From Monoplex corrugatus (Eukaryota > Mollusca > Gastropoda > Littorinimorpha > Ranellidae): a DNA stretch of 64,000 nt. The notes beneath the pieces are model-generated. The model was given only the letters and a program-made list of their open reading frames with translations, had not been told where the DNA came from and searched no databases. Shown here in pieces: positions 33,501 to 50,949 of the stretch (position 1 is its first letter; each line of letters opens with the position of its first letter). The stretch spans positions 191,001-255,000 of the forward strand of contig CM060306.1 in assembly GCA_030674185.1 (NCBI GenBank). The letters run 5' to 3'. A program made the translations under genes and the position numbers.

Positions 33501-36044
33501 AGTATAAAACAGACAGTATAAAACAGAATAACAACAGACAATAACAATAAAAACAGACAGTAACAAACATAATAACAGACAATAACAATAAAAACAGACA
33601 GTAACAAACAATAACAACAGACAATAACAATAACAGACAGTAATAAACAGAATAAGAACAGACAATAGCAATAAAACAGACAGTAACAAGCAGAATAACA
33701 ACAGACAATAATAAAAACAGTAACAAACAGAATAACAACACAATAACAATAAAAACAGTAATAAACAGAATAATATAACAATAACAACAGACAGTAACAA
33801 ACAGAATAACAACAGACAATAATAGCAACAGACAGTAACAAACAATAACAACAGACAATCACAATAAAAACAGACAGTAACAAACAGAATAACAACAAAC
33901 AATAATAATAAAAACAGACAGTAACAAACAGAATAGCAACAGACAATAATAGCAACAGACAGTAATAAACAGAATAACAACAGACAATAATAATAAAAAC
34001 AGACAGTAACAAACAGAATAGCACAGACAATAATAGCAACAGACAGTAACAACAGAATAACAACAGACAATAATAAAAAACTAATAGAATAACAACAGAC
34101 AATAGCAATAAAAACACAGTAATAAACAGAATAACAACAGACAATAACAATAGAAACACAGTAATAAACAGAATAACAACAGACAATAAAAAAAACAGTA
34201 GTAGAATAACAACAGACAATAACAATAAAAACACAGTAATAAACAGAATAACAGACAATAATAATAAAAACAGTAATAGAATAACAACAGACAATAACAA
34301 TAAAAACACAGTAATAAACAGAATAACAACAGACAATAACAATAAAAACAGTAACAAACAGAATAACAACAGACAATAATAAAAACAGACGGTAACAAAC
34401 AGAATAACAACAGACAATAACAATAGAAACACAGTAATATACAGAATAACAATAAACAATAACAATAAAAACACAGTAACAAACAGAATAACAACAGACA
34501 ATAACAATAAAAACAGTAATAAACAGAATAACAACAGACAATAAAACAGAAACAGACAGTAACAAACAGAATAACAACAGACAATAACAATAAAAACACA
34601 GTAACAAACAGAATAACAACAGACAATAATAAAAACACAGTAACAAACAGAATAACAACAGACAATAACAATATAAACAGTAATAAACAGAATAACAACA
34701 GACAATAATAACAACATAATAATAATAAAAACAGACAGTAACAAACAGAATAACAACAGACAATAATAACAACAGACAGTAACTAACAGAATAACAACAG
34801 ACAATAATAACAACAAACAGTAACTAACAATAACAAACAGACAATAACAATAAAAACACAATAATAAACAGAATAACAACAGACAGTAACAATAACAACA
34901 GACAGTAACAAACAGATAACAACAGACAATAACAATAACAACAGACAGTAACAAACAGAATAACAACAGACAATAACAATAACAACAGACAGTGACAAAC
35001 AGAATAACAACAGACAATAACAATAAAAACAGACAATAATAAACAGAATAACAACAGACAATAATAATAACAACAGACGATAATAAACAGAATAACAACG
35101 GACAGTAACAATAAGAACAGACGATAATAAACAAAATAACAACAGACAGTAATAAACAGAATAACAACAGACAATAACTATAAAAACAGACAGTAACAAA
35201 CAGAATAACAACAGACAATAATAATAACAACAGACGATAATAAACAGAATAACAACAGACAGTAACAATAACAACAGACGATAATATACAAAATAACAAC
35301 AGACAGTAATAAACAGAATAACAACAGACAATAACTATAAAAACAGACAATAACAATAACAACAGACAGTAATAAACAGAATAACAACAGACAATAACAA
35401 TAGCAACAGATGATAATAAACAGAATAACAACAGACAGTAATAAACAGAATAACAACAGACAGTAATAAACAGAATAACAACAGACAGTAATAAAGAGAA
35501 TAACAACAGACAATAACTATAAAATCAGACTAACAAACAGAATAACAACAGACAATAACAATAACAACAGACAGTAACAAACTAATAACAACAGACAATA
35601 ATAAACAGAATAACAACAGACAATAATAGAATAACAACAGACAATAACTATAAAAACAGACAGTAACAAACAGAATAAGAACAGACAATAATAACAACAG
35701 ACAGTAATAAACAGAATAACAACAGACAATAATAGAATAACAACAGACAATAATAAAAACAGACAGTAACAAACAGAATAACAACAGACAATAATAAAAA
35801 CAGACAGTAACAAACAGAATAACAACAGACAATAATAAAAACAGACAGTAACAAACAGAATAACAACAGACAATAATAGAAACAGACAGTAACAAACAGA
35901 ATAACAACAGACAATAATAAAAACAGACAGTAACAAACAGAATAACAACAGACAATAATAAAAACAGACAGTAACAAACAGAATAACAACAGACAGTAAT
36001 AAACAGAATAACAACAGACAATAATAATAACAACAGACAGTAAT
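33501..36044 (+). repeat. A-rich minisatellite of intron D, block 3
   Basis: Same repeat. It includes sub-domains with ACTATAAAAACAGACAG (35.1-35.7 kb) and AGACGATAATAAACAG variants, so different stretches of the array were amplified independently. Confidence 0.94.
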
Positions 36045-37905
<1,861 letters not shown>

Positions 37906-39724
37906 TTGTAATTGTCTGTTGTTAACAAACAGAATAACAACAGACAGTAACAAACAGAATAACAACAGACAGTAACAAACAGAATAACAACAGACAATAA
38001 TAATAACAACAGACAGTAACAAACAGAATAACAACAGACAGTAACAAACAGAATAACAACAGACAGTAACAAACAGAATAACAACAGACAATAATAATAA
38101 CAACAGACAGTAACAAACAGAATAACAACAGACAGTAACAAACAGAATAACAACAGACAATAATAGAATAACAACAGACAATAACTATAAAAAACAGACA
38201 GTACAACAAAAAAACAGAATTAACAACAGACAATAATAATAAAAACAGACAGTAACAAACAGAATAACAACAGACAGTAATAAACAGAATAACAACAGAC
38301 AATAATAATAAAAACAGACAGTAACAAACAGAATAACAACAGACAGTAACAAACAGAATAACAACAGACAATAATAATAACAACAGACAGTAACAAACAG
38401 AATAACAACAGACAATAACTATAAAAACAGACAGTAACAAACAATAACAACAGACAATAACAGACAGTAACTAACAGAATAACAACGGACAATAACAATA
38501 AAAACAGACAGTAATAAACAGAATAACAACAGACAATAACAATAACAGACAGTAACAAACAGAATAACAACAGACAATAACTATAAAAACAGACAGTAAT
38601 AAACAGAATAACAACAGACAATAACAACAATAACAGACAGTAACTAACAGAATAACAACAGACAATAACAATAAAAACAGACAGTAACTAACAGAATAAC
38701 AACAGACAATAACAATAAAAACAGACAGTAACAAATATAATAACAGACAATAACAGTAACAACAGACAGTAATAAACAGAATAATAACAGACAATAACAT
38801 AAAAACAGACGGTAACAAACAGAATAACAACAGACAGTAATAAACAGAATAACAACAGACAATAACAATAAAAACAGACAGTACAAACAGAATAACAACA
38901 GACAATAATAACAACAGACAGTACTAAACAGAATAACAACAGACAATAATAGAATAACAACAGACAATAACTATAAAAACAGACAGTAACAAACAGAATA
39001 ACAACAGACAATAATAAAAACAGACAGTAACAAACAGAATAACAACAGACAATAACTATAAAAACAGACAGTAACAAACAGAATAAGAACAGACAATAAT
39101 AACAACAGACAGTAATAAACAGAATAACAACAGACAATAACAATAACAACAGACTGTAATAAACAGAATAACAACAGACAATAACAATAAAAACAGACAG
39201 TAATAAACAGAATAACAACAGACAATAACAATAAAAACACAGTAATAAACAGAATAGCAACAGACAATAACAACAAAAACAAACAGTAACAAACAGAATA
39301 ACAACAGACAGTAATAAACAGAATAACAACAGACAATAACAATAAAAACAGACAGTAATAAACAGAATAACAACAGACAATAACAACAAAAACAGACAGT
39401 AACAAACAGAATAACAACAGACAATAACAATAACAACAGTAACAAACAGAATAACAACAGACAATAACGATAAAAACAGTAATAAACAGAATAACAACAG
39501 ACAATGACAAACGGAATAACAACAGACAATAACAATAAAAACAGTAACAAACAATAACAACAGACAGTAACAAACAAAACGACAATAACAATAAAAACAG
39601 ACTAATAAACAGAATAACAACAGACAGTAACAAACAGAATAACAACAGACAATAACAATAAAAACTGACAGTAACAAACAGAATAACAACAGACAATAAT
39701 AAACAGAATAACAACAGACAATAA
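37906..39724 (+). repeat. A-rich minisatellite of intron D, block 4
   Basis: Same repeat family. The first units are of the short ACAGTAACAAACAGAATAAC type, tandemly reiterated. It is interrupted by the LINE at 39725. Confidence 0.94.
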
Positions 39725-39811
39725 TAATAATATATAGCGCAAAATCTTGATAAAATCAAATCTAAGCGCTGAAACGGACACATGCGCACACGCACACGCA
39801 CACCACACACA

Positions 39812-39851
<40 letters not shown>

Positions 39852-42312
39852 CTATAAACGGGGAGAAAGAATAAAAGCAATGGAAAATTATAGAGAACAT
39901 ATTATATACAATTATATATTACAATGTGATTCCTCTCCGAGTGGAGACAGGCTGCAGAGGGGATTGAGTGAGGTCAGGATTTTATGCAGAGGAGAAAAGG
40001 TGAGTTTTGAGAGCGGACTTGAAGGAGACAAAAGTAGGTTGCTGACGGACTGAGAGAGGAAGTTTGTTCCAGGAGAGTGGACCAGAAACAGAGAAGGCTC
40101 GTGGACCATAGGTATTGAGCTTAGTGCGTGGAAAGCGAAAAGTCAGAGGTTCGGAGGCAGAGCGGAGGGTACGTGAGGGAAGATAGATCTCAAGTGGCTT
40201 GACAGGTAATCGGGGGTGCGTTATTGAGGCTTTTATAGCACATGGTGTCTAGTTTGTACTGTATGCGCTTTGATACAGGGAGCCAGTGAAGTTGTACCAG
40301 GAGAGGAGATATGTGGTCAGCTTTTTTCTTTTTGAGTACAAGGCGTGCAGCATTGTTTTGAATGCGCTGTAGGATGTGAATGGTGGAGGCAGGAAGACCA
40401 GACAGGAGTGAATTGCAATAGTCAATGCGAGACATTATGAAGGAGAGAACGAGTTTTGCAGTTGTTTCGACAGAGAGATACTTCCTGATCAGCCTTATAC
40501 GATGGAGATGATAGTAGCAAGATCTGGCAGTTTGAGAAACAAAGTTGTTCATGGAGAGGGTAGAGTCAATGCAGACACCAAGGTTTTTAGCTAAATCAGA
40601 AATTGGGACTGATGTGTTACATAATGGGAGAGAAAGAGGAGGCAGCTGAGAAAGTTTCTGATGGGTGCCAATGAGGATAGCTTCTGTTTTGTTGTCATTA
40701 AGTTGAAGTTTATTGTATGTCATCCAGTTCTTAATGTCCGAGTAACACTCAGTGGTGCGAGTCAAGAGGCGCTGTATATTGTCAGGTGAGTCACTGTCTT
40801 GAAGTTGGGTGTCATCAGCATAGAAATGGTGTTTTATAGAATGGGAGTTGATGATGGTGGACAGGGGGGGAGGTGTAAGAGTGAAAAGAACAGGGCCAAG
40901 GACAGATTTTTGTGGAACACCACAGGTCAGGTATGCAGGTTGAGAGTAAGTGCCATTGATGAGAACAGTTTGTTTTCTGTTTGATAAATATGAAGTGAAA
41001 AAGGAGAGAGCAATGTCAGAGATGCCAAAAGTATGATGAAGTCTAGAAAGGAGAATACCATGGTCAATGGTATCGAAGGCTGCAGACAGATCAAGGAGTG
41101 TGAGGAGAGAGACTTTGCCAGTATCAGTTGCAAGGAGGAGATTGTTGAGAATGTGTAGCAAGGCAGTTTCAGTGCTATGGCACTGGCGGTAGGCTGACTG
41201 GAAAGGATTGAGGAGATTGTTGGCAGACAGGTGAGAGTTCAGCTGGTTGAGGACAACTTTTTCAAGGAGTTTTGACAAGAAAGAGAAATTAGAGATAGGC
41301 CGGTAATTTTTCAGTTCATTTGGGTCTAAATTGTATTTCTTGAGGAGAGGGTGAACAATAGCAGACTTGAAAGAATCTGGGACAGTTCCAGTTTGAAGAG
41401 AAGTGTTGATGATGTCAGTGATGAATGGGAGGAGAGTAGGGAGACAGTCAGAGTAGAGAGAACCTGGAAGAGGATCCAGTTCGCAGGTTTTGAGCGACAT
41501 GGATCTGATTGTGTTGAGAATTTCTTCTTGTGAGACTGGGATAAAAGTAGTAAGAGGTGTGCCAGAGAAGGAAGGGTCAGGTGGGCATGGTTGACAAGGT
41601 GTCCTGTCAAGCCTGTCACGAAGAGTTTGTATTTAGGTGGTGAAATACTTGGAGAATACAGATGGGAGTTCTTCATTTGTGTGTTTTGTTGGGAGAGGTA
41701 AATCTTTTCGTGTGCCAAGGAGATGATTCATGGTTGTAAAGAGTTCTTTTGAAGAAGAGGCATTCAGGATTTTGGTTTGGAAATAGCTTGTTTTTGCAGA
41801 TGCAATGAGGGTGGATACTTTTGTTTTAGAGGCTTGGAAAAAGTTGTCTATGAACAGTGAGTTTGGATTTGCGCCAGCGGCGCTCTGCTCTGCGGCGGGC
41901 ACGTTTTGCACAGGCAATCTCATGAGTGAGCCAGGGGGGGGCGGTCAGGTAAAAGACGGGTTGTGGCTGGAGCATGAGTGTCCAGAAGATGGTGGAGAGT
42001 AGTATAGAATTCATCGGCAAGGTTATGTGACTTTTCAGAAAGGAGACGGGAGGCATCAGATGAAAATGTGGAGAGGTCGATAGATTTGAGATTTCGTCAA
42101 GTCACTGTGCGCGTGGTATGGGAAAGAGGAGAATGTAGGACTTGCTGATGGAGAGGCTGTGTACTGACAGAGAGACTTACGCATTCTGCTCTCCTTTTCG
42201 TATAGCTGCAAGCAGCAGTGCTAGCCAGCGGTGCAGGCTGAAAGTGAGAGGTGACAAGCACGCAGTCACTAGCCAACACACTAGACACATCACATCAGCC
42301 ATTTGAGAAGCA
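39725..42312 (-). mobile_element. L2/CR1-group LINE family 1, longest copy
   Basis: Minus-strand element of about 2.6 kb. It extends further 5' than its relatives and includes the endonuclease-RT linker coding region before it is cut near 42312. Tail TATATAGCGCAAAATC at 39733; (CA)n at 39790-39848. It carries a nearly open RT frame (40190-41500) plus linker ORFs (41326-41718, 41633-41923, 41826-42056). There is no endonuclease domain. Confidence 0.9.
40190..41500 (-). pseudogene. LINE family 1 reverse transcriptase (longest RT frame of intron D)
   Basis: 436 codons: CELDPLPGSLYSDCLPTLL, IVHPLLKKYNLDPNELKNY, RPISNFSFLSKLLEK, FQSAYRQCHSTETALLHIL, LLDLSAAFDTIDHG, GVPQKSVLGPVLF (motif B, with K where relatives have G), HHFYADDTQ (catalytic), then the thumb and C-terminal [14 protein letters not shown] frame loss near 40195 (APPITCQAT) removes the last ~80 residues from this frame. 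The GVPQG to GVPQK change is likely damaging. Confidence 0.9.
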
Positions 42313-42671
42313 AAAAAAACAATAACAACAGACGATAACAAACTGACAACAAACCTTAACAAACAGAATAACAACAAACAATAACAACAGAGAATAACAG
42401 ACAATAACGACAATAACAGAATAAAACAGACAACAAATAACATCAGACAATTACAGAGTAACAAGAGGCAATAACAGAATAACAGCAGACAATAAGAAAC
42501 AAAATGATAACAAGCAGATTAGCGGCAGACAATATATAAATCAATAATAGCATACTATAACAAAAAGATATTACAATAACAACAAACAATAACAAAGAGA
42601 ATGTCATCATGAGAAATAGTAAATAAAAATAGTAACAACAATGACTTGAATAACAACAGGCAATAACAAAT
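42313..42671 (+). repeat. A-rich minisatellite of intron D, degenerate end
   Basis: AACAATAACAACAGACGATA-like units decay into irregular A-rich DNA. Confidence 0.85.
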
Positions 42672-43060
42672 CATCATCATCATATGCCTTGCCACATGGT
42701 GTTGGTGATTATGGCCTTCCATTTGTTTCTATCCCTTGTTGCCGCAAGCACCTCTTCCACCCTCTCTGTCTTCAGCCAATGCAAGTCTGTCCAATATTTT
42801 TCCCTGGGTCTACCTGGTGCTCTCTTTCCCTCCAGCTTTCCTGTTGTGACCAGGTGCTCCAATTCCCCTTTCCCCTAAGATGGCCTATAAATGTTGCCTG
42901 TCTTTTCCTAATCTTCCTTATGAATGATCTTATTGTGTCTGCCTCCATCAAGGCTGTCTCGTTTGTTTTCTTTGCTGTCCATGGAACTCTCATCATTCTT
43001 CTTAGAAACCACATCTTGGCTGCCTCAATCTTGTTCTGGTTTTGCTTGTTGACAAATAAC
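42672..43060 (-). mobile_element. 5'-truncated RTE-type LINE (minus strand)
   Basis: Minus-strand copy with an (ATG)n tail (CATCATCATCAT at 42672) and coding sequence KIEAAKMWFLRRMMRVPWTAK, RKIRKRQATFIGH, then after a frameshift EHLVTTGKLEGKRAPGRPR and the terminal ITNTMWQGI. It is the same family as 14379-14736. AATAACAAAT flanks both sides (42662 and 43061), a probable target duplication. Confidence 0.85.
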
Positions 43061-43070
43061 AATAACAAAT

Positions 43071-44459
43071 AGGTAATAAAATAACAAGAAATAATAGCAA
43101 ATAGCTTGTAATAGACAATATTTGATAGGTATTATAATAGCAACATATAATGACAAATAGAATAATAATAACAAATAGACATAAGAACTAGAAAGAGGTT
43201 TTAGACCAGTACCACTGCCAGTTGAGCATACTGTGGGCTTATTAGAAAGACTTGAAAGGGTTTGATGTAAGACAGATCCAGCGGGACCTGATGCTGCTAT
43301 TCTGTAGTGATAAAATATTCTAAAGTACTATGAAGTGTGGCGTGGACCACACAGTCGAGCCCTATCCACTTTATGGATTTGCCATTAGGAGAGTTATTCA
43401 CATTTCCTGCCCAACACTGAGGGTTTCTGTATCTCTCAGAACTGGTTGATGACCAGATATATTATGATGGTAGTGTAGAATTAGTCCTGTTACTCATTCT
43501 CAATCCTCGTGTAGCATCATGATCATCATCCCTATTATCATGAAATCATCAGTCATTGTATCATGCAGGTAGTCCAGGATGCTAGGGATGATAGTTCTCA
43601 ACTTACACTGGCATCGGAAGTAACTCAGAGTGGTTAACATATAAGCCTTTTTGTTCCACACGTCCTGAAGACTGAGACCAAAAGATGAATGGACAAGTAT
43701 CTGAATTCATGATTTGTTTTCAGGAATGAGAATGTATTTGCTGCCGGAATCAAGTAGGTAAGACAGACTTCCAGTAGGAAGAATTGGGGTTGTTCCAAAC
43801 TGCTAGGTAAATTGTGGAGATTTTTCCAGTTTCCCCAGGTCAATACATGAACAGACCTGTTAGTACCTAAGCCCCCGTTGTGTGTATGCAAACACAGAAC
43901 ATCAATAAATCACACATAAGATCCTGTGAGTCATGTCAGTGTCAAAAGCCTTGTGAAATGAAAACACTCGGCATGCACGCCCTCCAAAGATGGAACATGC
44001 AGACTGTGCAGCAACATTTTGCATGTGTACGACAGTTATGTGCTTTGTGTAAAGCGTTGTACATATTTTGTTCTTGGTATGTTTCTGAGCTTTATTTATT
44101 CAATGTGTATGTATTAGGTTCATGGTATGTTTGTGTGCTTTACTCTTCTTCATAGTCAACCACTTGTTGCCACTCCCAGAGACAAATGGACAATCCTGTC
44201 TGCTGGTGGGGCATCCTGTTCCTGTAATGACCATATTGGTTATGGAATTAGATGATAGTGATGATATTACTGACTGATGTGGGGGGTGTTATGAGAGTGA
44301 TGATACTGTTGATTGATATGGTTATAAACTGGTGAGTGGTATGTAGTCATGATACTACTAAATACTACTTGAGTACTAGTGAGTGTGTCAGTTTTTCTAA
44401 ACCTTCATGTTATTGTTGTCTGACAGTCAACAGCATTGTTCTTCTGTGTGTCTGTGTAG
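43071..44459. other. intron D 3' part, mostly unrecognised
   Basis: Residual A-rich repeat to about 43190, then single-copy DNA without a recognisable gene or element. The last 40 bases lead to the exon E acceptor CTTCTGTGTGTCTGTGTAG. Confidence 0.6.
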
Positions 44460-44680
44460 TCGCGTGCAGGTTTTGTCCGTGCAGTGGAGGTGCTGAAAGT
44501 GGCGGAGGCGTATGAGAATGAAGACGACTTCACTGTGTGGTCAGACCTGTCAGGCAGTCTCTCCTCTGTGGCTCTGTTGCTGCAGCACACAGATCGTCTA
44601 CCCCCAGTACAAGGCGTATGCTCGCAAACTGTTTTCCACCATTGCCAAAAAGGTTGGCTGGGATCTCAAGCCTGACGATG
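44460..44680 (+). CDS. NPEPPS: NPEPPS exon E (helical domain), with a +1 frameshift
   Basis: 221 bases. The first 46 codons read SRAGFVRAVEVLKVAEAYE, NEDDFTVWSDLSGSL and SSVALLLQHTD. The family sequence then resumes one base out of frame as VYPQYKAYARKLFSTIAKK and VGWDLKPDD. The shift lies at GAT-C-GTC near 44596-44600. With one base removed the exon is 220 bases long and leaves phase 1, exactly what exon F needs. Acceptor TGTGTAG|TCG; donor GATG|GTGAGT. Either an assembly error or a genuine inactivating change is possible; the flanking conservation favours an error. Confidence 0.88.
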
Positions 44681-44744
44681 GTGAGTCCAGCAGACTTGGT
44701 TTGATGTTAATCTGTCTTTGTCTCAGTGTCTGTGCCTGTGTACT

Positions 44745-47646
44745 TATGTCATACTGTATGACTGTAACTTAGTGCTGTGTGTATGTGTCTGTAGTGACTG
44801 TAACTTGGTGCTGTGTGTATGTGTCTGTCTGTAGTGACTGTAACATGGTGCTGTGTGTATGTGTGTGTCTGTAGTGACTGTAACTTGGTGCTGTGTGTAT
44901 GTGTCTGTCTGTAGTGACTGTAACTTGGTGCTGTGTGTATGTGTCTGTCTGTAGTGACTGTAACTTGGTGCTGTGTGTATGTGTCTGTCTGTAGTGACTG
45001 TAACTTGGTGCTGTGTGTATGTGTCTGTCTGTAGTGACTGTAACATGGTGCTGTGTGTATGTGTCTGTAGTGACTGTAACATGGTGCTGTGTGTATGTGT
45101 CTGTAGTGACTGTAACATGGTGCTGTGTGTATGTGCTGTCTGTAGTGACTGTAACTTGTGTGTGTGTATGTGTCTGTCTGTAGTGACTGTAACTTGGTGC
45201 TGTGTGTATGTGTCTGTAGTGACTGTAACTTGGTGCTTGTGTATGTGTCTGTAGTGACTGTAACTTGGTGCTGTGTCGTGTCTGTAGTGACTGTAACTTG
45301 GTGCTGTGTGTATGTGTCTGTAGTGACTGTAACTTGGTGCTGTGGTATGTGTGTCTGTAGTGACTGTAACTTGGTGCTGTGTGTATGTGTGTGTCTGTAG
45401 TGACTGTAACTTGGTGCTGTGTGTATGTGTCTGTTGTAGTGACTGTAACTTGGTGCTGTGTGTATGTGTCTGTAGTGACTGTAACTTGGTGCTGTGTGTA
45501 TGTAGTGTCTGTAGTGACTGTAACTTGGTGCTGTGTGTATGTGTGTGTCTGTAGTGACTGTAACTTGGTGCTGTGTGTATTGTTGTCTGTAGTGACTGTA
45601 ACTTGGTGCTGTGTGTTATTTTGTAGTGACTGTAACTTGGTGCTGTGTGATGTGTCTGTAGTGACTGTAACTTTGTGCTGTGTGATGTGTCTGTAGTGAC
45701 TGTAACTTGGTGCTGTGTGTACGTGTCTGTGTGACTGTAACTTGGTGCTGTGTGTATGTGTGTGTCTGTAGTGACTGTAACTTGGTGCTGTGTGAATGTG
45801 TCTGTCTGTAGTGACTGTAACTTGGTGCTGTGTGTATGTGTCTGTCTGTAGTGACTGTAATTGGTGCTGTGTGTATGTGTGTGTCTGTTGTGACTGTAAC
45901 TTGGTGCTGTATGTATGTGTCTGTAGTGACTGTAACATGATGCTGTGTGTATGTGTCTGTAGTGACTGTAACTTGGTGCTGTGTGAATGTGTCTGTCTGT
46001 AGTGACTGTAACTTGGTGTTGTGTGTATGTGTGTCTGTAGTGACTGTAACTTGGTGTTGTGTGATATGTGTGTCTGTAGTGACTGTAACTTGGTGCTGTG
46101 TGTATTGGTCTGTAGTGACTGTAACTTGGTGCTGTGTGTATGTGTGTGTCTGTAGTGACTGTAACTTGGTGCTGTGTGTATGTGTGTGTCTGTAGTGACT
46201 GTAACTTGGTGCTGTGTGTATGTGTGTATCTGTAGTGACTGTAACTTGGTGCTGTGTGTATGTGTATAGTGACTGTAACTTGGTGCTGTGTGTATGTGTA
46301 TGTAGTGACTGTAACTTTGTGCTGTGTGTATGTGTATAGTGACTGTAACTTGGTGCTGTGTCTGTCTGTAGTGACTGTAACTTGGTGCTGTGTGTGTGTG
46401 TCTGTAGTGACTGTAACTTGGTGCTGTGTGTATGTGTCTGTAGTGACTGTAACTTGGTGCTTTTGTGTATGTGTTGTAGTGACTGTAACTTTGTGCTGTG
46501 TGTATGTGTCTGTATTTGACTGTAACTTGGTGCTGTGTGTATGTGTATAGTGACTGTAACTTGGGTGCTGTGTGTATGTGTCTGTAGTGATTGTAACTTG
46601 GTGCTGTGTGTATGTGTCTGTAGTGACTGTAACTTAGTGTTGTGTGTATGTGTCTGTAGTGACTGTGACTTGGTGCTGTGTGTATGTGGTCTGTATGACT
46701 GTAACTGGTGCTGGTTTGTGTCTGAGTGACGTCTTGGTGCTGGGTATGTGACTGAGTAGACTTGTGTAACTTGGTCAGCGTCTTCTGTGCTCGTGACTGT
46801 AACTAGGTGTGTGTATGGTACAGTATGTGACTGTTACTTGGTTGCTGTGTATTAGCTGACGTATGTGAGTCCTGCAGACTTGGTCTGTGGTATGTGTCTG
46901 TAGTGACGTAACTTGGTGTCGTTGTATGTTCTGTAGTGACTGTAACTTGTGCTGTGTGTATGTATCTGTAGTGACTGTAACTTGGTGCAGTGTGTATGTG
47001 TCCTGTAGTGACTGTAACTTGGTGCTGTGTGTAGTGTGTCTGTAGTGACTGTAACTTGGTGCTTGTATGTGTTGTCTGTAGTGACTGTAACTTGGTGCTG
47101 TGTGTATGTGTCTGTCTGTAGTGACTGTAACTTGGTGCTGTGTGTATGTGTCTGTCTGTAGTGACTGTAACTTGGTGCTGTGTGTATGTGTCTGTCTGTA
47201 GTGACTGTAACTTGGTGTGTGTGTATGTGGTCTGTCTGTAGTGACTGTAACTGTGGTGTGTGTTATGTGTTCTGTAGTGACTGTAACTTGTGCTGTGTGT
47301 ATGTGTCTGTCTGTAGTGACTGTAACTTGGTGCTGTGTGTATGTGTCTGTAGTGACTGTAACTTCTTGTGTATGTGTCTGTAGTGACTTATTGTGTGTGT
47401 TGTCTGTAGTGACTGTAACTTGGTGCTGTGTATATGTGTCTGTAGTGACTGTAACCTGGTGCTGTGTGTATGTGTGTGTCTGTAGTGACTGTAACTTGGT
47501 GCTGTGTGTGTGTCTTTAGTGACTGTAACTTGGTGCTGTGTGTATGTGTGTGTCTGTAGTGACTGTAACTTGGTGCTGTGTGTATGTGTCTGTCTGTAGT
47601 GACTGTAACTTGGTGCTGTATGTGTCTGTCTGTAGTGACTGTAACT
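44745..47646 (+). repeat. 40-bp minisatellite of intron E, block 1
   Basis: Units of TGACTGTAACTTGGTGCTGT plus GTGTATGTGTCTGTCTGTAG, about 70 copies. TGTCTGTCTGTAG|T resembles the exon E acceptor TGTGTCTGTGTAG|T. From about 46700 to 46950 the units are heavily corrupted by indels. Confidence 0.94.
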
Positions 47647-49510
<1,864 letters not shown>

Positions 49511-49966
49511 TGCTGTGTGTATGTGTCTGCCTATAGTGACTGTAACATGGTGCTGTGTGCATGTGTCTGTCTGTAGTGACTGTAACTTGGTGCTATGTGT
49601 ATGTGTCTGTCTGTAGTGACTGTAACTTGGTGCTGTGTGTATGTGTCTGTCTGTAGTGACTGTAACTTGGTGCTGTGTGTATGTGTCTGTAGTGACTGTA
49701 ACTTGGTGCTGTGTGTATGTGTGTGTCTGTAGTGACTGTAACTTGGTGCTGTGTGAATGTGTCTGTAGTGACTGTAACATGGTGCTGTGTGTATGTGTCT
49801 GTAGTGACTGTAACTTGGTGCTGTGTGTATGTGTCTGTAGTGACTGTAACTTGGTGCTGTGTGTATGTGTCTGTCTGCAGTGACTGTAACTTGGTGCTGT
49901 GTGTATGTGTTGTCTGTAGTGACTGTAACTTGGTGCTGTGTGTATGTGTCTGTAGTGACTGTAACT
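49511..49966 (+). repeat. 40-bp minisatellite of intron E, block 2
   Basis: Eleven or so regular units between two LINE insertions. Confidence 0.94.
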
Positions 49967-50054
49967 TAATAATAATAATAAAGAGCATTTATATAGCGCC
50001 TAATCTGATGAAAACAAGAGCCCTAAGCGCTTACAGGTATCACGCAGACACAAC

Positions 50055-50127
<73 letters not shown>

Positions 50128-50948
50128 ACCAGCCGACATTCAAGGCTCAAAAGACAACAAGGGGGGATTTGGGGAAGTTAGGTGGTAGAGTCTTTATAAG
50201 TATCATGAGAGGGACTGGAAGAGATGGGTTTTCAGAGAGGACTTGAAAGAAGTGAGAGTTGCAGAGTGGCGAACAGAGACAGGGAGCTGATTCCAGATTA
50301 CAGGGGCCTGATAGGAAAAGGAGCGTTGACCATAGGTTTTAGTGCGACAGGATGGTATGCGGAAGGTACGAGTATCAGCCGAGGAACGAAGTTGACGAGA
50401 GGGGGTGTACAGATGGAGGAGGTCAGAGATGTAAGGGGGTGCAAGACCGTTGAGAGACTTAAAACATAACAAAGCAATCTTGTAGCGAATTCTCTTTTCA
50501 ACAGGTAACCAGTGAAGAGATTTGAGAAGAGGAGTGACATGAGAGGAACGAGATTTTCTGAAGATGAGCCTAGCAGCATTGTTTTGAACTTTTTGAAGCT
50601 TTTGAATGAGAGAGAAAGGACAGCCCGAGAGGAGGGAGTTGCAGTAGTCGAGACGAGAGAGAACAAAGGCACAGAGGAGAGTTTTGGTGGCTTCGACAGA
50701 GAGGATATTGCGAATAGAAGAAATTCTGCGTATCTCAAGATAGCATAATCTGCAAACATTCTGGACGTGTTTTTCAAAGGACAGGGTGTTATCAAGAGTG
50801 ACTCCAAGATTGCGGACAGTGGAAGATAGTGGAATGTCAGATCCAAGCAGAGAGACAGACAGAGGAAGGGAAGAACACTTAGCCAATGTGGTGGGAGAGA
50901 TAAGGCTAAGTTCAGTTTTAATGGGGTTGAGTTGAAGTTTGTTTACAG
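49967..50948 (-). mobile_element. L2/CR1-group LINE family 2, 5'-truncated
   Basis: Minus strand. The tail (TAATAATAATAA, then GAGCATTTATATAGCGCCTA) is followed by CCCTAAGCGCTTACAGGTAT, a ~35-unit (CA)n tract (50059-50128) and the coding region up to 50948. Both ends abut the 40-bp minisatellite. Confidence 0.9.
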
Positions 50949-50949
50949 T
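50203..50949 (-). pseudogene. LINE family 2 RT C-terminal domain
   Basis: 249 codons, uninterrupted: [131 protein letters not shown] and the terminal KTHLFQSLS. The catalytic palm is lost by 5' truncation. Related to 28068-28670. Confidence 0.88.

Noticed and set aside
43200..43320. Possible coding piece (GFRPVPLPVEHTV, KTDPAGPDAAIL)
   Set aside because: Short, has internal stops and no recognised family. The resemblance to transposon proteins is too weak to annotate.
44769..45938. Thr/His/Gln-rich ORFs (TQHQVTVTTD) in intron E
   Set aside because: Minus-strand translation of the 40-bp minisatellite, not conserved coding sequence.
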